From Chryseobacterium ureilyticum (GTDB lineage Bacteria; Bacteroidota; Bacteroidia; Flavobacteriales; Weeksellaceae), in NCBI RefSeq assembly GCF_900156735.1, contig NZ_FTOL01000001.1, forward strand, positions 496,001-560,000: a DNA stretch of 64,000 bases, in the 5' to 3' direction. A program made the position numbers and the translations under genes. The notes under the pieces are model-generated. The model was not told the DNA's origin. It made no database searches and saw only the letters and a program-made list of their open reading frames with translations. Position 1 is the stretch's first letter; the number at the start of each line of letters is the position of its first letter. Shown here in pieces: positions 24,083 through 31,608 of the stretch.

Positions 24083-24601
24083 TAGCCAAATTTAAGAATT
24101 AAACGGAATATTTAGCGTTTTCTTTTGAAAGATGCTGTTTTTTGAAGAATTTTTAGTAGAAAAGTCTTTTGAATTTGATTCTTTCATAAAAACTTATTTT
24201 TATTTCCTTTTATTTTTGAATATTTTCAATAAAAATGTATTTTTACAATAAATAATACGTTTTATTTTAATATATCGTATTATTTATATAATAAAAAACT
24301 ACAAAATAACCAAAAAACTAATCAAGTCATGAACGGAATTACCTGTACTTATTCTCAAGAATACGTCAAAACTCATTGTTTCCAGCAATGTAAAACAACT
24401 TTAATTTATCATTTTTTTTAACGCTATAAATCAATAAGCTACATAAATTTTATTTGATCATTTCTACTTACCAAAGGTGAAATTATTTGATCGCAAAATT
24501 GTTTTGTGTTCAAATGACTTATGATATGGAGTTCAGAAACCATTAAAAACGAAGCGTAACCGAAAAGCTATACGAGTAGGAAAATATCACAACATTAAAA
24601 T
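24083..24601. other. AT-rich intergenic region between divergent genes
   Basis: 519 bases without a gene. A 12-bp perfect inverted repeat (ATAAATAATACG 24248-24259 with its complement 24276-24287) is the only structure. The region must hold the promoter of the large secreted protein that starts at 24602, but no full consensus promoter is seen. Confidence 0.4.
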
Positions 24602-27358
24602 ATGAAAAAAATATTTTTATTATTTGTATTCATTAGTTTACACTCGTTTGCCCAGTGCTGGCAAAGTATTAGTGTAGGGAAAGAACATTCTGTAGGGGTA
24701 AAGACAGATGGATCGCTGTGGGGATGGGGAGTTAATTTCTCAGGAGAGCTGGCGGACCTGAATGTGAATGGCAGAAATGCCCCAACCCGAATAGGGAAAT
24801 TAACCAATTGGAAAATAGTAAGTGCCGGTGCAAGTCAGACTTTCGCCATCAAAACAGATGGAACATTGTGGGCATGGGGACGTAATGAATATGGACAATT
24901 GGGAGATGGAACTACCCTTTCAAAAAGTGTTACAACACAAATCGGAACTGCTACCAATTGGAAAAGCGTTAGCGTAGGAGAATTTTTTACGGTAGGAATC
25001 AAAACAGATGGAACATTATGGGCATGGGGACGTAATGAATATGGACAGCTGGGAGATGGAACTACTATTTCCAAAAAAACTCCAATACAAATAGGAACGG
25101 ATACCAATTGGCAAACTGTAAATGCTGCATACAATAGTGTATTAGGAATTAAAACAGATGGAACGCTATGGGGATGGGGATCTAATTTTAGCGGACAATT
25201 GGGAGATGGAACTACTATCGCAAAATCAATCCCGACGCAAATAGGGACAGATATGAATTGGAAAAGTATTGATGCGGTAAGCGGATATTCTATAGGCGTA
25301 AGAACAGATGGGACATTATGGACATGGGGCTCGAATGTTTACGGGCAATTAGGGGATGGAACTACTGTTTCAAGAAAAACACCAATGCAGGTAGGAACGG
25401 CAACGGATTGGCTGAATGTAGCTGCGGAAAATGGTTATACATTTGCAACAAAAACAGACGGAACACTGTGGTCATGGGGATATAATTATTATGGACAGCT
25501 GGGAAATGGGACAGATGAAGTAATCAATGTAGGACCTCCTGTACAAGTAGGTACCTCTTCAGATAATTTGGAAATATATGCCGGACAAAATCATGTTCTT
25601 GTAAAGGGTACCGATGGGTCCTTAAAAGCTTGTGGTAAAAATAGTCAAGGTCAGCTGGGTGATGGGACTACAACTACGAATATGATTAATAATGATAAAA
25701 ATACTTTTGTTTCTATTGCTTGTCCTGAAGTATGTATTCTTCCAACACAATTGGCAGTAACAAATATTACTTCTTCAACAGCTACTATTAGCTGGACAGC
25801 AGCAACCCAGGTACCCAGTAAAGGGTATGTATATATTTACAGCACAAATCCTGCCCCTGAAGGGAATAAAAATACAATTGTCTCTACAACAGCAAATCTA
25901 ACCAATTTATTACCAAACAATACTTACTATTGGTGGGTTGCCTCTGATTGTGGTTTCAGCCAGGTGGTCTGGATGCCGGGAGGTTCCTTTACTACACTTC
26001 CTGCAGGTGATAGTGGTTGCTGGCAAAGTGCGAGCATTGGTGTATACCATTCTATTGGATTAAAAAAAGACGGAACACTATGGGGGTGGGGAGACAACTC
26101 TGATGGAGCATTGGGGGATGGAACGACTATTGATAAAAATATCCCGACACAAGTAGGAACAGGAACAGACTGGGTGAAAATCAAGGCAGGATTTTCTTAT
26201 TCAGCAGCGCTCAAAGCAGATGGGACACTATGGACATGGGGATGGAATTATAATGGGCAATTAGGTGATGGAACGACTAGCGACAAAAATATACCAACAC
26301 AAGTAGGATCGGGAACAGATTGGGTAAATATTACGACTGGTGAGTTTCATATGGCAGCCATAAAATCTAATGGAACACTTTGGGCTTGGGGCAATAATAA
26401 ATATGGACAATTAGGGGATGGTACTACCGTCAATAAAACCTTACCTGTACAAATAGGAACAGCAACAGACTGGATAAATGTTGCATCCAGAGGAAATCAT
26501 ACTCTTGCCATCAAAACAGATGGAACACTTTGGGCTTGGGGAGATAATTCCAAAGGACAACTGGGGAACGGAACTTTCACAGCCAGTACTTCTCCTATTC
26601 AAATAGGAACAGCCACAGATTGGAAAGATATTAATGTGGGACGAATTTATTCGATGGGAATCAAAGCAGATGGCACACTTTGGGGCTGGGGAGATAATGC
26701 AAAAGGGCAGTTGGGAGATGGAACCACCATTTCAAAAAATACTCCAACACAAGTGGGAACAGCAACAGATTGGCGAAATATTCGTACCGGTTTAAATGGT
26801 GCCGTTATCGCAATCAAAACAGACGGAACGCTTTGGACATGGGGAGATAATACAACGGGACAGTTAGGGGATGGAACAGAGACGAACAGATCTACACCAA
26901 TGCGTATTGGGACTGCTACAGATTGGCAAAATATGGAGGCTGGAGCACAAAATACCCTCGCTATAAGTGCTGATGGAGCTTTGGGGATCTCAGGTTATAA
27001 CGGCAGAGGAGAGCTAGGAGATGGTACAAATACTCAGAGTAAGATTTTTAGAGCTATTGCTTGTCCTGTAAATAATGTAACACCTCCAGTAAATAACTTT
27101 GCTGTTGAGAAAGTTTCAATACAGGAAAATCAGCTGAAAGTTTATCCAAATCCTGTGCAGGATATAGTGACCATTTCGTCTGAAGAAAAGATTCTTTCGG
27201 TAACAGTATACAATACAGCAGGTAAACCAGTACTTACGAAAGAAATAAATGATACAAAAGGAAATATAGATCTTTCCGGAGTATTATCAGGAGTTTATCA
27301 GGTCAAAGTGAATTTAGTTAATAATCTCATAAAAACAGCGAAAATAATCAAAAGGTAG
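24602..27358 (+). CDS. Secreted double RCC1 beta-propeller protein with type IX sorting domain
   Basis: A 918-residue protein with a signal peptide (residues 1-17, ending SFA). Seven RCC1-type repeats (TDGTLWAWG, then YGQLGDGT) fill residues about 20-375, a fibronectin type III-like domain (ITSSTATISWTAATQVPSKG) follows at about 385-465, and seven more RCC1 repeats fill about 478-828. That makes two complete seven-bladed propellers. The last 70 residues (LKVYPNPVQDIVTIS to KTAKIIKR) are a type A C-terminal sorting domain of the type IX secretion system, which exports and anchors proteins on the flavobacterial surface. Ligand and function are unknown. It has its own terminator. The repeats make recombination within the gene likely. 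Confidence 0.88.
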   Translation: MKKIFLLFVFISLHSFAQCWQSISVGKEHSVGVKTDGSLWGWGVNFSGELADLNVNGRNAPTRIGKLTNWKIVSAGASQTFAIKTDGTLWAWGRNEYGQLGDGTTLSKSVTTQIGTATNWKSVSVGEFFTVGIKTDGTLWAWGRNEYGQLGDGTTISKKTPIQIGTDTNWQTVNAAYNSVLGIKTDGTLWGWGSNFSGQLGDGTTIAKSIPTQIGTDMNWKSIDAVSGYSIGVRTDGTLWTWGSNVYGQLGDGTTVSRKTPMQVGTATDWLNVAAENGYTFATKTDGTLWSWGYNYYGQLGNGTDEVINVGPPVQVGTSSDNLEIYAGQNHVLVKGTDGSLKACGKNSQGQLGDGTTTTNMINNDKNTFVSIACPEVCILPTQLAVTNITSSTATISWTAATQVPSKGYVYIYSTNPAPEGNKNTIVSTTANLTNLLPNNTYYWWVASDCGFSQVVWMPGGSFTTLPAGDSGCWQSASIGVYHSIGLKKDGTLWGWGDNSDGALGDGTTIDKNIPTQVGTGTDWVKIKAGFSYSAALKADGTLWTWGWNYNGQLGDGTTSDKNIPTQVGSGTDWVNITTGEFHMAAIKSNGTLWAWGNNKYGQLGDGTTVNKTLPVQIGTATDWINVASRGNHTLAIKTDGTLWAWGDNSKGQLGNGTFTASTSPIQIGTATDWKDINVGRIYSMGIKADGTLWGWGDNAKGQLGDGTTISKNTPTQVGTATDWRNIRTGLNGAVIAIKTDGTLWTWGDNTTGQLGDGTETNRSTPMRIGTATDWQNMEAGAQNTLAISADGALGISGYNGRGELGDGTNTQSKIFRAIACPVNNVTPPVNNFAVEKVSIQENQLKVYPNPVQDIVTISSEEKILSVTVYNTAGKPVLTKEINDTKGNIDLSGVLSGVYQVKVNLVNNLIKTAKIIKR

Positions 27359-27411
27359 ACGATAAAGCAGAATAATAGTTAGACTTTTTAAGTTTATCAT
27401 CTTTATAAAAT

Positions 27412-27437
27412 AACGCCACTTAAAAATAAGTGGCGTT
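27412..27437. terminator. Terminator after the propeller gene
   Basis: AACGCCACTTA (27412-27422) pairs perfectly with TAAGTGGCGTT (27427-27437), followed by GTTGTTT. It lies between converging genes. Confidence 0.7.
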
Positions 27438-27506
27438 GTTGTTTATATATACTTTTAGTAGTACTGATCAAGCTTAATATTTAAAATGCAGCCATGCAAG
27501 ACAACA

Positions 27507-28295
27507 TTACTCTATCCATAGATGTCCACTGGAATAAGTTCTTGCTTTACCTGCTACAATCACTCTTTCATTCCTGTTTTCACAATAAAGTTCACCACCT
27601 CTTTCCGATACCTGGCGGGCAAAAAGCTGATCTTTTCCTAATCTTTCCGCCCAAAACGGAATAAGTGAGCAGTGTGCAGAACCCGTCACAGGATCTTCAA
27701 GAATAGATGATTGCGGTGTAAAATATCTGGAAACAAAATCACTGTCAGTCCCAGGGGCAGTTACGACTACACCACCCGGATCCAGATTGATGAGGTCAAG
27801 AATCGATCTTTCAACTTGGATATTCTTTACATCTTCTTCAGATTCATATACCAAAACATAGTCTCTCGATTTGAAGACCTCTTTAGGCTGTATATTGAGT
27901 GATTTGGAAATTGTATCTGGAAGAGTAGAAGCTTCAGGCATTCTTGATGGAAAATCCATATAATAAAATCCGTCTTTTACATCTACCGTCAATTCGCCGC
28001 TTTTCGTTTCAAAAACGATTCTGGTGTTCTCATAATTTAAGATGGAAGCAAGACAATGAGCCGTGGCAAGGGTAGCATGTCCGCATAAATCCATTTCTAT
28101 CTCCGGCGTAAACCATCTCAGGTGAATGCTGTTGCCATTGTCTATAAAGAAAGCCGTTTCTGCGACGGCATTTTCACGGGCTATCTTTAAAAGAATCTCA
28201 TCGGGTAACCAACTTTTCAAAGGAACAACGCAGGCAGGATTGCCATGAAAAATCTCTTCTGTAAACGCATCTATTTGATATAATTCTAACTTCAT
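27507..28295 (-). CDS. PhzF family isomerase/epimerase-like protein
   Basis: A 262-residue protein of the PhzF (diaminopimelate epimerase-like fold) family. The N-terminus shows the family pattern YQIDAFTEEIFHGNPACVV, the catalytic glutamate region ENAVAETAFF, and LCGHATLATAHCL; the second half has EDPVTGSAHCSLIPFWAE. The length is normal. PhzF isomerises an intermediate in phenazine synthesis, but most relatives, like this one, stand alone without other phenazine genes and have unknown substrates. CAAAGGTA at 28320-28327 gives a minus-strand TACCTTTG box about 25 bases before the start, without a TTG partner. Confidence 0.9.
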   Translation of the reverse strand: MKLELYQIDAFTEEIFHGNPACVVPLKSWLPDEILLKIARENAVAETAFFIDNGNSIHLRWFTPEIEMDLCGHATLATAHCLASILNYENTRIVFETKSGELTVDVKDGFYYMDFPSRMPEASTLPDTISKSLNIQPKEVFKSRDYVLVYESEEDVKNIQVERSILDLINLDPGGVVVTAPGTDSDFVSRYFTPQSSILEDPVTGSAHCSLIPFWAERLGKDQLFARQVSERGGELYCENRNERVIVAGKARTYSSGHLWIE

Positions 28296-28358
28296 GATTG
28301 AGAAAATTTAGGTCTTTAACAAAGGTAAATAAAAGTAATAAGTACTTAATATAAATTT

Positions 28359-28871
28359 TTACAATTTATCCTGTTTGTGAAATGCTGAAAACCCCTTACT
28401 GGATTGCTCTTTTTCTTTTGTTTTTAAAGAGAATAGAGGATTAGCATTTAATAACTTCATTGTAGGCGACTCACCTTTCCAGTTCATCCTTTTATCCAGA
28501 AAATAAAAATACACGCCATCAATGGTTTTAATTTCATAAAAATAGTCCGGGAATTTGTTCAGCGTATTTCTTACAGACATATAGCTAATTTTTTCAATTT
28601 GTTCGGAAGAATAAGAAACTTCATTAATGATAAGACTGTTATCAGTTAGAAAAACATTCGCAGGAGGAAGGTTTTTTCTCAACATCCGATATTCTGATGA
28701 ACAGATAAATAGTAAAAATAGAACACATAAAATAGCTGGAATAGCCAGATAAACAAGGTCTTCTTCTTTGAGGTAAATATGCAGTGATATGGAAACTATC
28801 TGAATAAAAACAACAATGATTCCATATCTGAAAAAGAAGAATTCGAAATAACTTGGGTTTAATTTTTTCAT
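28359..28871 (-). CDS. Two-span membrane protein, unknown function
   Basis: A 170-residue protein with two membrane helices (residues about 11-32 and 37-56) and a cytoplasmic domain of about 110 residues (NVFLTDNSLIINEVSYSSEQIEKISYMSV, FYEIKTIDGVYFYFLDKR) that has the strand pattern of a small PH-like barrel. The gene has a single copy in the window, with the PhzF gene 63 bases downstream on the same strand. No family is named. Confidence 0.55.
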   Translation of the reverse strand: MKKLNPSYFEFFFFRYGIIVVFIQIVSISLHIYLKEEDLVYLAIPAILCVLFLLFICSSEYRMLRKNLPPANVFLTDNSLIINEVSYSSEQIEKISYMSVRNTLNKFPDYFYEIKTIDGVYFYFLDKRMNWKGESPTMKLLNANPLFSLKTKEKEQSSKGFSAFHKQDKL

Positions 28872-29333
28872 GAATAAATAATAGGGTGGATGCTTGCTGC
28901 GCTTCCATTGAACAGGTAGAAAATGTATTTTGTCCTAAAAATACAAAAGTTTACGATAATATTTTACCTGATATCTCACATAATACTGATCACTTTTAAG
29001 AATAGTCTACTGCAACTACAGAATAGGGAGGTCAAAAAACTTTGATATGAATTAAAAAAAAATGAATTTTGAGCATTGTAATTACAGAACAATATCATTC
29101 TGAGAGAGTAAGGGAAAATGTAAGTGATGTTCTTCATATCAAAAAAATTACAAAATATTGGCAATATAAATTGCTCCTGCGATGGTAACCATATCAATAA
29201 TTCACTTATTTATAGGTTGATGGAGTAGGGATATAGTCAAAAGTTATTCAAAAATTTCAATCAAGCCGATTGACCTATCAACAATATAGGTATTTCCCGA
29301 ATCAATTTTATCAAAACTAATTTCAATAATCAA
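28872..29333. other. Long 5' region of the fibre operon
   Basis: 462 bases without a gene. It contains the fifth copy of the 62-bp element (29010-29071). The space from there to the first fibre gene is 262 bases and AT-rich. A leader RNA is possible. Confidence 0.4.
29010..29071 (+). promoter_or_regulatory. Shared 62-bp element, copy 5 (before fibre operon)
   Basis: CTGCAACTACAGAA at 29010-29023, AAAAAACTTT at 29034-29043 and GAATTTTG at 29064-29071. The offsets (24 and 54) equal those of copies 2 and 4, which lie 14-16 kb away. It is 324 bases before the fibre operon. Confidence 0.7.
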
Positions 29334-30185
29334 ATGAGTACACCATTAAACATAATTTTCAGTTGGTTCGAAAAAGGAGATATTCCTACAGAAGACCAGT
29401 TTAAGGAAACCTTTGCTTCGTTCCGGCATTTAGATGAAAAAATCAAAATGGATGAGGTAACGGGCTTACAGGAAGCTTTAAAAAAAATGCTTTCTCTCAC
29501 AGCTTTTACAAGCCATCTTGAAGATCAGAACGCACATAATTTAGTGCTGGCAAAGCTTAACGCATCCAATCTTACTGCAGCCCATGTAGAAGAATGGAAG
29601 AAAAAACTAAAAATCAATTTAGCAGCTACTATAGACGGAAATGGAGAGATAGGAAACGTCTATACAAAAGAGCAGATCAGAGAAATTGTAAATGTTTTTC
29701 AGGCAAAAGATGATGAATTGCTTGAACATATTACAAAAATTAACAGAATGCTGATTTCTAATGATGTAAGCCTTGATACCCTTCAGGAAATTGTAGACTA
29801 TATCAAAGAAAACAGAGCTCAGGTAGAATTGCTTAAAGATACCATGATCACAAGCATATCAGATGATAAGGTTCATCTTGCCGGAAGCTATTCGAATTGG
29901 GGCACTGTCACTTATCAAAACCAGTTTAATGATGTGGTATATGGTAAAATTAAAACCATAGAAAATGCAGCCAATTCCGAAAAAATCAGATATGAAGAGA
30001 GAATAAGAGGAGATGCCAGAATAAAACATGATCTGGATACATTAAGCTTTGTGATTGATGCTTACGACACAGTGACCATGTTTACAATTCCTCTCAAAGT
30101 AAAAAGAATAGACAACAATACTATAGAAGTGGTATTTGATTCAGTACCACCAAACATCATCCAAATAACAATCAAAAAAATATAA
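29334..30185 (+). CDS. Fibre-operon protein with injection-system docking motif
   Basis: A 283-residue protein. Residues about 7-38 (IFSWFEKGDIPTEDQFKETF, ASFRHLDEKI) match the N-terminal motif of the three tandem paralogues at 13-16 kb: F-E-x-G-x-x-P-T-x-x-Q-F and S-x-x-H. The centre is helical and coiled. The last 50 residues (AYDTVTMFTIPLKVKRIDNN to IIQITIKKI) are homologous to the end of the next protein. It therefore combines the docking motif with a fibre tip domain. Two bases separate it from the next gene, so the three form an operon. A tail-fibre or adaptor role is inferred from motif and neighbours. Confidence 0.65.
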   Translation: MSTPLNIIFSWFEKGDIPTEDQFKETFASFRHLDEKIKMDEVTGLQEALKKMLSLTAFTSHLEDQNAHNLVLAKLNASNLTAAHVEEWKKKLKINLAATIDGNGEIGNVYTKEQIREIVNVFQAKDDELLEHITKINRMLISNDVSLDTLQEIVDYIKENRAQVELLKDTMITSISDDKVHLAGSYSNWGTVTYQNQFNDVVYGKIKTIENAANSEKIRYEERIRGDARIKHDLDTLSFVIDAYDTVTMFTIPLKVKRIDNNTIEVVFDSVPPNIIQITIKKI

Positions 30186-30187
30186 TT

Positions 30188-31606
30188 ATGGACATTAAAT
30201 ACGCTTATTATCGAAGCTCAGTAGGGTATAAAATAGAAGGAAAAACAGACAATGATATTTTAACCGCTGGTGGTGGCACCAGAGCAATCAGTTCTTTTTG
30301 GCATGACGGGAATTTAAATCCGCTCGATTATGTACCTAAAACACGAACTTTAACAATTAACGGGACTTCTTATGATCTCTCAGCAAACCGATCATTCACA
30401 ACACCAGACACTATTACCCGTCTGAAAGGGGGTGCATCAGGTTCTTTGGTATCAGGTGATGTTACCCTTTCGGCTGGTGCTAATATGGCAATTAACCAGT
30501 CTGGAAATACAATCACATTAGTCGCTACGGATACAACGTATAGTGCAGGAAACGGTTTGACATTAGCCGGAACTACATTTTCTTTACCAGTCACTACTTC
30601 AGGAACAGGGAATGTGGTGACAGGAATTGTTCAGACAGTCAACGGAATTACTGTAAATCTTGGTTCTATGCCTACTTCATCGGATTTGACTAATTATATC
30701 CCATTATTACAAAAAGGTGCTGCAAATGGAGTGGCAACATTAGATGGGTCCGGGTTGGTTCCTGCATCTCAATTGCCATCTTATGTGGATGATGTTTTAG
30801 AAGGATATTATAAAGCTGCAGACGAGAAGTTTTACAAAGAAGCATCTTATACCACCCTTATTGCCGGAGAAACTGGTAAAATCTATGTCTCTCTTGATAC
30901 TAACAAAACTTACCGATGGACGGGAAGTGCATTTGTATATATTACCTCCGGAGCTGTAGATTCTGTAAACGGAATAACAGGTGTTGTAGTCTTAAACAAA
31001 TCTCATATAGGTTTAAGTAACGTAGATAATACAGCAGACGCAGCAAAAAATGTTCTTTCTGCTACAAAATGGTCTACGGTGAGAACGATTACCCTTTCCG
31101 GAGTTACCGCAACAGCACAGAATATTGACGGTTCTGGAAACGTAACAGTCCCTATTATTGCCGTTCCTGCGACATTATTAACAGGTACTGCATCCATCAA
31201 TACAACCGGATCTGCTGCCAAACTAACCACACCGAGAACAATTTCTGCTACAGGTGATGCTACGTGGACAACAACTTTTGACGGTTCAGCAAATGTTACC
31301 GGAGCGTTGACATTAGCTGCAACAGGGGTAACAGCGGGAACGTATAATCAGGTTACTGTAGATGCTAAAGGTAGAGTAACAGGTGGAAGTAATACATCAA
31401 GATCATACACTACTTCTATTTCCGGTACTGCAAGTATCGCACACAATCTGGGGAGCAGAAATGTAGATGTTACAATGTATGATACTGTGACCCTTTACAG
31501 AATTGATGGTAGAGTAAAATTAACCGATCAAAATAAAATAGACATTGAATTTGATTCTGCTTTACCTAATGCTGTTTCCATCACAGTAACCCGTAAAGAT
31601 CTTTAA
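30188..31606 (+). CDS. Phage tail fibre-like protein
   Basis: A 472-residue protein. The N-terminus (MDIKYAYYRSSVGYKIEGKT) matches that of the next gene. The middle has repeats typical of phage tail fibres: VNGITGVVVLNKSHIGLSNVDN, TGSAAKLTTPRTISATGDA, and AGTYNQVTVDAKGRVTGG, all known from lambdoid and T4-like fibres. The C-terminal 50 residues (MYDTVTLYRIDGRVKLTDQN) are homologous to those of the preceding protein. It probably forms a trimeric beta-helical fibre that determines target binding. No capsid or tail genes lie nearby, so the fibre most likely serves the injection system on the left or a particle encoded elsewhere. Confidence 0.75.
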   Translation: MDIKYAYYRSSVGYKIEGKTDNDILTAGGGTRAISSFWHDGNLNPLDYVPKTRTLTINGTSYDLSANRSFTTPDTITRLKGGASGSLVSGDVTLSAGANMAINQSGNTITLVATDTTYSAGNGLTLAGTTFSLPVTTSGTGNVVTGIVQTVNGITVNLGSMPTSSDLTNYIPLLQKGAANGVATLDGSGLVPASQLPSYVDDVLEGYYKAADEKFYKEASYTTLIAGETGKIYVSLDTNKTYRWTGSAFVYITSGAVDSVNGITGVVVLNKSHIGLSNVDNTADAAKNVLSATKWSTVRTITLSGVTATAQNIDGSGNVTVPIIAVPATLLTGTASINTTGSAAKLTTPRTISATGDATWTTTFDGSANVTGALTLAATGVTAGTYNQVTVDAKGRVTGGSNTSRSYTTSISGTASIAHNLGSRNVDVTMYDTVTLYRIDGRVKLTDQNKIDIEFDSALPNAVSITVTRKDL

Positions 31607-31608
31607 TC

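Noticed and set aside
27507..28295. Phenazine biosynthesis locus
   Set aside because: Only the PhzF-like gene is present; no other phenazine gene is nearby.
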